Assembly: GCF_003122385.1 (NCBI RefSeq)
Contig: NZ_CP029255.1
Location: 248,001 to 312,000, forward strand
DNA: 64,000 nt
Origin: Flavobacterium crocinum
Lineage (GTDB): Bacteria; Bacteroidota; Bacteroidia; Flavobacteriales; Flavobacteriaceae
Direction of reading: 5' to 3'
Shown: piece after piece, positions 53,619 through 61,815 of the stretch
Position numbering within the stretch: position 1 is the stretch's first letter
Layout of the letters: every line of letters starts with the position of its first letter
Position numbers and translations under genes: made by a program
The notes under the pieces: generated by a model
Databases searched by the model: none
Seen by the model: the letters and a program-made list of their open reading frames with translations, nothing else
What the model was told of the DNA's origin: nothing

Positions 53619-54733
53619 GAATATTACGTTTTTTACTAATCAAAGAATTCAAACAGATCTTTCGTAATCGCGCTATTTTAGCCATCATTTTAGCCATGCC
53701 GGTTATCCAGCTTATTATCTTACCATTGGCGGCTAATTATGAAGTTAAAAATATCAATCTGGCGGTTATAGACAACGATCATTCCGACTATTCTAGAGAT
53801 TTAATTACTGAAGTTACTTCATCAGGATATTTCAGACTTACAGGATATTCGCAATCCTATCGTAAAGCACTACATTTGGTTGAAGAAGATAAGGCTGATA
53901 TTATATTGGAGATTCCTAAAAACTTTGAAAAAGAATTACTGACCGAAAACCAGCAGCAGCTTTTTATCACCATAAATGCTGTAAACGGTACAAAAGCAGG
54001 ACTTGGAGGCGGTTATATTTCTTCAATAATTCAGGAATACAACAATCAAATCCGTATAAAAAATAGTGTTCCGGACAAATTCAATGCAATGCCTGTTATT
54101 GAAATTACGTCATCAAACTGGTATAATCCTAATTTAAATTATCAATTGTATATGGTTCCGGGCGTTTTGGCAATGTTGGTAACACTTGTCGGCGGATTTC
54201 TTTCAGCATTGAATATTGTAAAAGAAAAAGAAGGCGGGACAATCGAACAGATTAATGTTTCTCCCATAAAAAAATATCATTTCATATTGGGAAAATTAAT
54301 TCCGTTCTGGATTTTAGGAAATGTAGTTTTTGGATTAGGTCTAATTGTTTCATGGATTTTTTATGGCATTGTTCCTCTCGGAAGTATATTGCTTTTGTAT
54401 GGTTTTGTGGTACTTTATCTTTTAGCCATTTTAGGTTTTGGGCTTTTGGTTTCGACCTTTTGCGAGACACAACAACAGGCTATGCTCATTATGTTTTTCT
54501 TCATCATGATTTTTGTTTTAATGGGCGGACTTTTCACCTCAATAGACAGCATGCCGGAATGGGCCAAGATGGTTTCTAAATTTAATCCTGTAAGTTATTT
54601 TATTGATGTGATGCGAATGGTCATTATCAAAGGAAGTACTTTTCAGGATATAAAACCACATATGCTCATTATTATCTGCTTTGCGATTGTTTTAAATTTT
54701 GCAGCGATTCTTAATTACAGAAAAACATCTTAA
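53615..54733 (+). CDS. ABC efflux permease, second (YbhS/YbhR-like)
   Basis: A 372-residue ABC-2 permease with the same plan as the preceding gene: N-terminal helix, periplasmic domain to about residue 175, then helices starting YMVPGVLAMLVTLVGGFLSA, coupling loop VKEKEGGTIEQINVSPIKKY and MGGLFTSIDSMPEWAKM before the last helix. The two permeases probably form a heterodimer. Last gene of the TetR-controlled efflux operon; 73 bases separate it from the aminopeptidase start. Confidence 0.92.
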   Translation: MRILRFLLIKEFKQIFRNRAILAIILAMPVIQLIILPLAANYEVKNINLAVIDNDHSDYSRDLITEVTSSGYFRLTGYSQSYRKALHLVEEDKADIILEIPKNFEKELLTENQQQLFITINAVNGTKAGLGGGYISSIIQEYNNQIRIKNSVPDKFNAMPVIEITSSNWYNPNLNYQLYMVPGVLAMLVTLVGGFLSALNIVKEKEGGTIEQINVSPIKKYHFILGKLIPFWILGNVVFGLGLIVSWIFYGIVPLGSILLLYGFVVLYLLAILGFGLLVSTFCETQQQAMLIMFFFIMIFVLMGGLFTSIDSMPEWAKMVSKFNPVSYFIDVMRMVIIKGSTFQDIKPHMLIIICFAIVLNFAAILNYRKTS

Positions 54734-54806
54734 TCTTTTTGCTCCACTTTTTTTGTAATTTGCATTGATCAAAAAACCAAAAAATCATCAACCAAAAATC
54801 AAAAAA

Positions 54807-56210
54807 ATGAAACCAATTTTGCTCTTGCTTACTCTTATAACTATAAGTACAGGTATTCATTCTCAGGAAAACCTTCCAAAAGATTATCTTCCAAAAGAAT
54901 TTCACAAAGGACGTCGTGAAGCTTTTAGAGAATTAATGCCTGCCAATTCTGTTGCGGTAGTTTTTTCTTATCCGGAAAGAGTTTTTTCAAAAGACATTAA
55001 TTATACTTATCATGCAAATCCTGATATGTATTATTTGACTGGTTACAAAGAACCAGATGCCGTTTTGCTTCTTTTTAAAGAACCACAGGGAGAAGAAAAA
55101 TATACCGAAGTTCTTTTCGTTAGAGAAAGAAATGCTACTCAGGAAACCTGGACTGGAAGACGTTTAGGCATTGAAGGTGCAAAATCAAAACTAGGTTTTA
55201 CAACAGTTTACAACGGAAAAGACTTTAATGCTTTTGCAATTGATTTTAAAAAATTTGACAAAATTATCTACGACAAAATTCCAACAGATCTTGGGAAAAA
55301 TAAATCAGGTTTTGATCTTTTTGGTTTAATTGAATCTTTCAAATCTAAAGCTTCAATTAAAGCTGATGATGAAGCTCCTGTAGTACTTTTTACTAATATC
55401 ACTAATTCTTTAAGAGAAATTAAAACTCCTGAAGAATTAGATTTAATGCGAAAATCGGTTAAACTTTCCTGTATTGCGCACAACGAAGTTATGAAAGCTG
55501 TTGGCCCAGACATGAGCGAAAATGAAGCAGACGGAATCCACAGATACATTCACAAACATTATGGTGCAGAAGACGAAGGTTATCCTCCAATTGTTGGCGC
55601 GGGAGCAAATGGCTGTATTTTGCACTATGGAGAAAACAATGCAACCAAAATGGACAATCAATTATTATTGATGGACGTTGGATCTGAATACCACGGTTAT
55701 TCTGCCGATGTTACGCGAACTGTTCCTGCAAACGGAAAATTTAGCGAAGAACAAAAAGCAATCTATCAATTGGTTTATGAAGCTCAGGAAGAGGTTTTCA
55801 AGATTTGCAAAGTCGGAACTCCTTTTCAGGATTTAAACAAAAAAGCAAGAGAAGTTATTACTGCCGGATTAATCAAACTGGGAATTATTACAGATCCAAA
55901 AGACGTTAGAATTTATTATCCACACAGCTGTTCACACTTTCTTGGTTTAGATGTTCATGATAAAGGAAATTATATGAGCATCTTAAAAGAAAACATGATT
56001 TTTACCGTTGAACCGGGAATTTACATTCCAGCCAACAGTAAATGTGATAAAAAATGGTGGAATATCGGCGTTCGTATTGAAGATGATATTTTAATTACCA
56101 AAAACTCATACGAAAACCTTTCTGCAGAATCTCCAAGAAAATGGCAGGATGTAGAAGCTTTGGCCAAACAGAAAAGCACTTTTAACGAAATGAAGTTTCC
56201 TAAGATATAA
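54807..56210 (+). CDS. Xaa-Pro aminopeptidase (aminopeptidase P family), exported
   Basis: A 467-residue M24 metallopeptidase starting at the ATG at 54807, which opens directly into a signal peptide (MKPILLLLTLITISTGIHSQ). A TTG start 14 codons earlier is rejected because it would bury that signal. The N-terminal creatinase-like domain is followed by the pita-bread catalytic domain with metal ligands in LLMDVGSEYHGYSADVTRT (two Asp), PHSCSHFLGLDVHD (His), FTVEPGIYIP (Glu) and GVRIEDDILIT (Glu). It would remove N-terminal residues before proline from peptides in the periplasm. Confidence 0.95.
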   Translation: MKPILLLLTLITISTGIHSQENLPKDYLPKEFHKGRREAFRELMPANSVAVVFSYPERVFSKDINYTYHANPDMYYLTGYKEPDAVLLLFKEPQGEEKYTEVLFVRERNATQETWTGRRLGIEGAKSKLGFTTVYNGKDFNAFAIDFKKFDKIIYDKIPTDLGKNKSGFDLFGLIESFKSKASIKADDEAPVVLFTNITNSLREIKTPEELDLMRKSVKLSCIAHNEVMKAVGPDMSENEADGIHRYIHKHYGAEDEGYPPIVGAGANGCILHYGENNATKMDNQLLLMDVGSEYHGYSADVTRTVPANGKFSEEQKAIYQLVYEAQEEVFKICKVGTPFQDLNKKAREVITAGLIKLGIITDPKDVRIYYPHSCSHFLGLDVHDKGNYMSILKENMIFTVEPGIYIPANSKCDKKWWNIGVRIEDDILITKNSYENLSAESPRKWQDVEALAKQKSTFNEMKFPKI

Positions 56211-56218
56211 TTTTTTTT

Positions 56219-56291
56219 TAGCCACAGATTAAAAGGATTCCCACAGATTAATTTAAAAAAAAATCCTTCTAATCCTTTTAATCTGTGGCTA
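56219..56291. repeat. Intergenic inverted repeat, AGCCACAGATTAAAAGGATT type
   Basis: Perfect 21-bp arms (56219-56239 and 56271-56291), a 31-base loop containing a further partial copy (CCACAGATTAA), and a T-run before and A-run after. It may terminate transcription from the aminopeptidase gene. Part of the phrase recurs at 6361-6373. Confidence 0.85.
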
Positions 56292-56354
56292 AAAAAAACC
56301 TTTCAATCTGAGCACGTTTTTTCCCGTACTTTGTATTCTTAAACAAATTAAAGA

Positions 56355-57314
56355 ATGAAAGCACTTACCTTCTCTACTTTTGGAGATTCAGCTGTTTTAG
56401 AATATATAGAAATCCCAGATCCACAATTGAAAAACGATGAGATTCTGGTCGAAATGAAAGCTATCGGATTAAACTTTGCAGACGTTTACCGCCGAAAAGG
56501 AAATTATCATTTAAAAGGAAATCCGCCTTTTATTGCCGGTTATGAAGGCGCCGGAATTGTTATCGATGCCAATAATCATTCTGAATATAAAATTGGTGAT
56601 CGTGTGGCTTTCGCCGATGTTCCTTTTGCGAATGCAGAATTGGTTGCCGTTAATGTAAATCATGTTTTGCCATTACCTGAAAATATTTCGTTTGAAACTG
56701 CTTCTTCAGTTTTACTTCAAGGTTTAACCGCTCATTATTTAGCTACTGACAGTCACAAAACAGCAAAAGGAGAAACCGTTTTAATTCATGCCGTTGCTGG
56801 CGGAGTTGGACAAATACTAACACAAATCAGCAAACTTTTAGGCGCAAGCGTTATTGGTTTAACCTCATCTGCCGAAAAAGCAAAAATAGGATTTGAACAG
56901 GGCGCTGACCATGTTTTTCTTTATAATGAGGATTGGAAATCTCAGGTTTTTAAAATTGCTCCAAAAGGCGTTGATGCTGTTTATGACAGTATTGGAAGTA
57001 CGTTAATCGAAAGCTTTGATGTCACCAAAGAATGCGGACAGGTTGTTTTCTTCGGAATGGCGGGCGGAGATCCTGCACCAGTCGATCCAAGAATGTTAAT
57101 GGACGGTTCCAAAACTTTAACAGGAGGCGATTTATGGAGTTATTTAAATTCTAAAGAAGAAAGAATCAAAAGAGCAACTCAGTTATTCCATTGGATTAGT
57201 GAAGGGAAAATCAAACTTTCAGAACCGACTTCTTTCAAATTATCAGAAGGAAAACTGGCGCATGATTTTCTGGAAAGTAGAAAAAGCACAGGGAAAATAA
57301 TTTTGATACCGTAA
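56355..57314 (+). CDS. Quinone oxidoreductase / zinc-less medium-chain dehydrogenase
   Basis: A 319-residue NADPH:quinone reductase-like protein of the MDR superfamily. Structural zinc cysteines are absent. The family start MKALTFSTFG, GLNFADVYRRKGNYH (about 37-51), GYEGAGIVI (about 61) and the Rossmann motif HAVAGGVGQILTQ (about 141-153) are present, and DAVYDSIGSTL follows. It reduces quinones or alpha,beta-unsaturated carbonyls with NADPH. Single gene between two inverted repeats. Confidence 0.92.
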   Translation: MKALTFSTFGDSAVLEYIEIPDPQLKNDEILVEMKAIGLNFADVYRRKGNYHLKGNPPFIAGYEGAGIVIDANNHSEYKIGDRVAFADVPFANAELVAVNVNHVLPLPENISFETASSVLLQGLTAHYLATDSHKTAKGETVLIHAVAGGVGQILTQISKLLGASVIGLTSSAEKAKIGFEQGADHVFLYNEDWKSQVFKIAPKGVDAVYDSIGSTLIESFDVTKECGQVVFFGMAGGDPAPVDPRMLMDGSKTLTGGDLWSYLNSKEERIKRATQLFHWISEGKIKLSEPTSFKLSEGKLAHDFLESRKSTGKIILIP

Positions 57315-57324
57315 ACTTTTTTCC

Positions 57325-57401
57325 GCCACGAATTACACTAATTTGCACTAATTTTTTATGATTAAAAATTTTAATTCGTGAAAATTGGTGTAATTCGTGG
57401 C
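57325..57401. repeat. Intergenic inverted repeat, GCCACGAATTACACTAATT type
   Basis: Arms of 20 bases with one mismatch (57325-57344 and 57382-57401) lie between converging genes. The same phrase GCCACGAATTACxCTAATTT occurs at 6144. Confidence 0.85.
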
Positions 57402-57409
57402 TATCCCTT

Positions 57410-58498
57410 CTAAAGCTGATTCACTTCAATTTTTGTCAATTCAGACAATTCTAAAATTCTTTCGACTTCATCTTTATTGGCAATAAAAAACAGATAATTA
57501 TCTCCAAAAGTTTCATAAGTCAATAGTTCCAGATTGGATTTTGCTAACTCTGACTGAATGTAAGGAAACAAATCGTGACTGTAAGTTTCTTCAGGATAAT
57601 CGAATTTAAAATCTTCGCCCAGCATTTCAGAGATAAAATATTCCGCATCTTCAGGATCAAACTTCCAGTCACTGTTCCATGCATCTATTTCTTCGAAAAA
57701 AGCGAAATGTTCTTCTGTGCTTTCGTAATCTTCTTTGGTTTCATCATTGAAATTTTCAAAAAGATTTTCAGCATATTTATTGAGTTCCTCTTCTTCAATA
57801 CTACCTCTCGAAACCAGGTTAACAAACTCTTTAAAATCTCCGATAGTAACGTTTTCGTCGAATAAGACACTTTCAGAGGAAGGAAGTTCTACCGTTTTTG
57901 GAATCTCGAGATTTAAATATTCACAGATTCCCTGTAAAACCAATTTAAAATCTTTGACGCCAATTTCCTGAGTTTCATTTTTAGGAGCATTAAAATCAAG
58001 AAATTCACAGTCTAATAAGCCTTTTGTATAATCTAAAAAATGACTGCCGGAATATAAAATCCTGATATCGTTTATTTCTAAACTATTGGTACAGCAAAAG
58101 AAAATGATGAAATTATTGATAACACGTTTAAAGTGTTTTTTCATTTCCTGACCTGGCTGAGAATAAAACTGAACATGAATAAAATCATATTCTAATCCTT
58201 CCTGAATCATTTCTTCAGATAAAGTGCCAATATTCAGTTTTGTGTAAAGTTCATTTAAAACTTCATAAGCATTATTAAATCCTGCTTTTTTAATCTCCGC
58301 CCTTCCCTCTTCATGATCTAATGAATACGGAATGGAATATAAATTGACCAAAACAGGATCGTGAATTCCTTTTACCTTAAATTCTAAACTATTTGATTCA
58401 TGATATAAATAACTGTAAATCGGATTTATAACATCAAAAGAAATTATGGATTGTGGATCGTTATTTCGATTAAATAGATTGGAAAAGAAATTTTTCAT
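57410..58498 (-). CDS. Hypothetical acidic protein (DUF6630-like C-terminus)
   Basis: A 362-residue soluble acidic protein with no signal peptide. The C-terminal 100 residues (WKFDPEDAEYFISEMLGEDF, LELLTYETFGDNYLFFIANK) recall DUF6630, a family often met beside SMI1/KNR4 proteins; I hold this loosely. The N-terminal two thirds are not recognised (LVNLYSIPYSLDHEEG, an unusual double Cys in FFCCTNSLE). It follows an SMI1/KNR4-like gene by 8 bases, so the two are co-transcribed. Confidence 0.75.
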   Translation of the reverse strand: MKNFFSNLFNRNNDPQSIISFDVINPIYSYLYHESNSLEFKVKGIHDPVLVNLYSIPYSLDHEEGRAEIKKAGFNNAYEVLNELYTKLNIGTLSEEMIQEGLEYDFIHVQFYSQPGQEMKKHFKRVINNFIIFFCCTNSLEINDIRILYSGSHFLDYTKGLLDCEFLDFNAPKNETQEIGVKDFKLVLQGICEYLNLEIPKTVELPSSESVLFDENVTIGDFKEFVNLVSRGSIEEEELNKYAENLFENFNDETKEDYESTEEHFAFFEEIDAWNSDWKFDPEDAEYFISEMLGEDFKFDYPEETYSHDLFPYIQSELAKSNLELLTYETFGDNYLFFIANKDEVERILELSELTKIEVNQL

Positions 58499-58506
58499 GA
58501 AAGGCT

Positions 58507-59208
58507 TTATTCGTTCGAATATTTAAAACTTTTGTTCATTTTATCAAAAGGAATCACTTCATTAACTATGGATTCTAATTCGTGATCTGTCAACAAACCC
58601 CTTGCTATTTCTACTATTTTTGGAGAAACATTAATTTCGTAATCGATAATTTCGCGTTTTAGAATAGACTCTAAAATCTCGTTCTGACGCTCTGTTAAAT
58701 ATTTTTTATGAGATTTAAAAACCGATTCTAAGTCACTTCTAAATTCTTCGTCACTTAGTTCATTATACAAATCCTGTTGTGACATATCGATCAGTAAAAC
58801 TTTAAAAATAAAATCCTGCAGGTTTTTAGCCAGATAATTGACTTCATTAGAATCGTGCCATACAAAGACAATTGGCACATCTCCGTTTTCTTCATCATTT
58901 AGAAAAAAACAGTAGTGATCTCCGCCACCGCTTTTCGCAAAAGGGATAAATTTAAATTCCGGATTTATATTTCGATAATCTTCCGGATCTCTAAGTTCTT
59001 CTATTTCCTCAGCAACCGATTTCAAATTGAGAGATTCAAAATCGTAAGAATGCAAAAGCAAAGGCGGATTATCTTTTAAGGTTGGATAAACTTCTGTAAA
59101 CCAATTTGGACCGTATTCTCCAACATCCAGCATACCATCGGCATCTAACTGTTTGTATAGAAACGGGAATTGGAATCCGTATTTTGTTTCAATGTCTTTT
59201 ATAGTCAT
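58507..59208 (-). CDS. SMI1/KNR4-family protein
   Basis: A 233-residue protein from the ATG at 59208 (MTIKDIETKYGFQFPFLYKQ); a TTG nine codons upstream is less likely. The SMI1/KNR4 (SUKH) fold is indicated by that start, by FKFIPFAKSGGGDHYCFFLN (about 87-106) and by IVFVWHDSNEVNYLAKNLQDF (in part). In bacteria this superfamily includes many immunity proteins of contact-dependent and polymorphic toxins, but no toxin gene is adjacent, so it could be an orphan immunity gene or a housekeeping member. Confidence 0.85.
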   Translation of the reverse strand: MTIKDIETKYGFQFPFLYKQLDADGMLDVGEYGPNWFTEVYPTLKDNPPLLLHSYDFESLNLKSVAEEIEELRDPEDYRNINPEFKFIPFAKSGGGDHYCFFLNDEENGDVPIVFVWHDSNEVNYLAKNLQDFIFKVLLIDMSQQDLYNELSDEEFRSDLESVFKSHKKYLTERQNEILESILKREIIDYEINVSPKIVEIARGLLTDHELESIVNEVIPFDKMNKSFKYSNE

Positions 59209-59283
59209 CTTTGGGGCAATTTCTATTAGAATCAAACCACTAAGATAACAATCTTTTTACTACATGAAAAATCCTGAGGTCAA

Positions 59284-60843
59284 TTATTTCAAGGACTCCG
59301 CAATCATCAAGGCACATTTTTCACCATCAATGGCCGCAGAAATGATTCCGCCGGCATAACCGGCACCTTCCCCGCAAGGATATAATCCTTTGATTTGCAA
59401 ATGTTCTAAAGTCATAGGATCACGAGGAATTCTGACTGGCGATGAGGTTCTGCTTTCCGGCGCATGCAAAATCGCTTCGTTAGTTAAATACCCTTTCATT
59501 GACTTACCAAAATCCTGAAATCCCTGACGCATGATCTGAGTTAAAAATCCCGGAAAAACCTGTCCTAATTCAACTGAAGTCGTTCCTGGTACATAAGATG
59601 TTTTTGGAATATCTGCTGAAACTTTACTTTTTGTAAAATCAATCATTCTTTGTGCCGGAACTTTTTGAGTTTCCCCAGCCAAATGCCAAGCTTTTTGCTC
59701 TATACTTTTTTGAAATTCCATTCCGGCCAACGCACCAAATTTGGCAAAAGGCTTGAAATCTTCTAATTTCAATTCGACTACAATTCCTGAATTGGCTGTC
59801 GATTGGTCACGTTTAGATGGCGACCAGCCGTTTGTAACCACTTCGCCCGGACTTGTAGCGCAAGGTGCAATTACACCACCCGGACACATACAGAACGAAT
59901 ACATTCCGCGCCCGTTTACCTGCTTGACAATTGAGTAAGGCGCAGGAGGTAAATGTTCTCCGCGATAATCACAGCTATACTGAATACTATCAATAAGTTC
60001 CTGCGCATGCTCTGCACGAACGCCTAAAGCAAAAGGTTTTGCTTCTATTAAAATTTTCTTTTTATCTAATAATTCAAAAATATCACGTGCCGAATGTCCA
60101 GTGGCCAGGATTAGTTTATTGGCATGAATTTTATCTCCGTTCTGCGTTACGATTCCTTCAATTTCATTATTTTTCACTAAAATATCATCAACTCTAGTTT
60201 CAAACAAAACCTGCCCGCCGAATTCAATGATTTTCTCCCGAATGTCTTCGATAATTTTCGGCAATTTATTGGTTCCAATATGCGGATGCGCTTCAACTAA
60301 AATATCTTCAGAAGCTCCAAATGCCACTAGAAGTTCTAAAATTCTGGTTACATCACCTCTCTTTTTTGAACGAGTATATAACTTGCCATCAGAATAGGTT
60401 CCTGCTCCACCTTCTCCAAAACAATAATTCGAATCTTCGTTTACTATATGTTCACGATTAATTGCTTTTAAGTCGCGACGACGTCCTCTAACGTCTTTTC
60501 CTCTTTCAAGTACAATTGGTTTTAAACCTAATTCAACCAATTGTAATGCAGCAAAAAGTCCCGCTGGACCAGCTCCAACCACAATAACTTCCTGCGCATT
60601 TGAGACGTCCTTATATTTTGGAAGTTCAATTTTCGTTTCCTGAAAAGGTTCGCCTTTCAAATAAATAACCACTTTCAAATTGATTTTAATTGCTTTTTGG
60701 CGCGCATCAATAGAACGTTTTAAAATTGTAATATGCTGAATTTCGTTTGGAGAAACTTTAATTTGTTTCGACAAATAATCTTTAAGCAACACTTCGTTTG
60801 CAGCAGTTTCTGGAGTTACCTGAAGTAAAAGTTCTCTTGGCAT
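59284..60843 (-). CDS. FAD-dependent oxidoreductase (COG2509-type dehydrogenase)
   Basis: A 519-residue flavoprotein. An N-terminal domain (about 1-80, with LKRSIDARQKAIKINL) is followed by the FAD-binding VIVVGAGPAGLFAALQLVELG (in part, about 86) and RGKDVRGRRRDL. Also visible are FGEGGAGTYSDGKLYTR (about 143), LILATGHSARDIF (about 243), CMCPGGVIAP and the terminal FAD contact GLYPCGEGAGYAGGI (about 488). The type is widespread in Bacteroidota and Firmicutes without a settled substrate. It lies 24 bases downstream of the small membrane-protein gene and probably shares its transcript. Confidence 0.92.
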   Translation of the reverse strand: MPRELLLQVTPETAANEVLLKDYLSKQIKVSPNEIQHITILKRSIDARQKAIKINLKVVIYLKGEPFQETKIELPKYKDVSNAQEVIVVGAGPAGLFAALQLVELGLKPIVLERGKDVRGRRRDLKAINREHIVNEDSNYCFGEGGAGTYSDGKLYTRSKKRGDVTRILELLVAFGASEDILVEAHPHIGTNKLPKIIEDIREKIIEFGGQVLFETRVDDILVKNNEIEGIVTQNGDKIHANKLILATGHSARDIFELLDKKKILIEAKPFALGVRAEHAQELIDSIQYSCDYRGEHLPPAPYSIVKQVNGRGMYSFCMCPGGVIAPCATSPGEVVTNGWSPSKRDQSTANSGIVVELKLEDFKPFAKFGALAGMEFQKSIEQKAWHLAGETQKVPAQRMIDFTKSKVSADIPKTSYVPGTTSVELGQVFPGFLTQIMRQGFQDFGKSMKGYLTNEAILHAPESRTSSPVRIPRDPMTLEHLQIKGLYPCGEGAGYAGGIISAAIDGEKCALMIAESLK

Positions 60844-60867
60844 TTTGATTGAAAGGTAATAATATTA

Positions 60868-61290
60868 TTAAAAGATTCTGATCACTAAAAAATATACAAT
60901 GACACATAGTGGCGAAATCCCTATTGATATATAATGAAATTTTAAATATCTAAATGAAAGTTCTAATGCTTCTGAATCATCATCCCTAAAAGCTATTCTA
61001 ACATTCGAAGAAAACCTATACAAGTAATAAAGCGGAAAAAAACAAATTACACAAGTCATTAAAAAAATGGGGAATAAAGTCATGATCATTATATATCCTA
61101 CTCCTCCACCTGAGGGAACGTCATCCCATTTAGAAAGATTCATATAATCACAAACTAGACTTATAATACCATACGTTACTATAGCAAGTCCAATAATAGA
61201 TATTACATAAACCCAATTTCCAGCCGTCCTTAAATGATCTTTTGCAGATTCACTCAAGAACAATTCATTTGAATCTGAATTTTCTTCCAT
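60868..61290 (-). CDS. DUF5362-like membrane protein
   Basis: A 140-residue protein with three hydrophobic helices (about 26-48, 68-93, 116-138). A conserved-looking soluble start FLSESAKDHLRTAGNWVYVI and the segment FRDDDSEALELSFRYLKFHY between helices two and three recall the DUF5362 family of small Bacteroidota membrane proteins. Function unknown. A TACTTTTG promoter element lies about 50 bases upstream (61348-61341). Confidence 0.82.
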   Translation of the reverse strand: MEENSDSNELFLSESAKDHLRTAGNWVYVISIIGLAIVTYGIISLVCDYMNLSKWDDVPSGGGVGYIMIMTLFPIFLMTCVICFFPLYYLYRFSSNVRIAFRDDDSEALELSFRYLKFHYISIGISPLCVIVYFLVIRIF

Positions 61291-61406
61291 TTTATTCTTT
61301 TATACTTTTAGACGATTTCAATAAGATCAAAAATAGATTGCAAAAGTACTATTTTGAAATGAAACTAAATCTCTAATATAAAAATCCATTTTAAAAGTAA
61401 CCTTTG

Positions 61407-61414
61407 TACCTTTG
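61407..61414 (+). promoter_or_regulatory. -7 promoter element of the small plus-strand gene
   Basis: TACCTTTG matches TAnnTTTG, 29 bases before the ATG at 61444. It makes the GTG start at 61420 unlikely. Confidence 0.5.
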
Positions 61415-61443
61415 CTACCGTGAACCTTTGCACCTATAAAATA

Positions 61444-61683
61444 ATGTCCAGAAAAATAAAACTAATTTGGGATTTCCGCGGGCCGGCTTCAGCTAAAACC
61501 GCTGAGCACCATGAAATCCATTTGAAAGAATATATAGTTATTGAAAAACTTCCTTTAAACATAACGGGTTTTTCAATTCTAAATGATATGCATGCAACCG
61601 CTTTTATGGTGGTTACTGATGAAAATATGATTCAGGTAAGAGATGCTTTGAAACCGCATCGAGGGGAAGTTTATGCTGAGTAA
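61444..61683 (+). CDS. Small conserved hypothetical protein
   Basis: A 79-residue protein beginning MSRKIKLIWDFRGPASAKTA. It has no signal peptide, membrane segment or cysteine. A His-rich run (EHHEIHLKEY) is followed by alternating strands and helices (NITGFSILNDMHATAFMVVT, ENMIQVRDALKPHRGEVY), so an alpha/beta fold of ferredoxin-like size is plausible. No function known to me. Monocistronic, ending at a nested inverted repeat. Confidence 0.8.
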   Translation: MSRKIKLIWDFRGPASAKTAEHHEIHLKEYIVIEKLPLNITGFSILNDMHATAFMVVTDENMIQVRDALKPHRGEVYAE

Positions 61684-61815
61684 AATTCCAATATTTTTGT
61701 AAATTCCAATAAAAAAATTCCAAATTCCAATTGCTAATATCGCTTGGAATTTGGAATTTATATTTTGAATATTCTCTTAAAGGGTTGGAATTTGAAATTT
61801 AAAATATTGGAATTT
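61683..61815. repeat. Nested intergenic inverted repeats, AAATTCCAA type
   Basis: The outer arms are 15 bp perfect (61683-61697 and 61801-61815; AAATTCCAATATTTT). The inner arms are 16 bp perfect (61715-61730 and 61744-61759; AAATTCCAAATTCCAA), with further AAATTCCAA copies between. The right outer arm overlaps the recQ stop codon. It probably acts as the terminator region for both converging genes. Confidence 0.85.
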
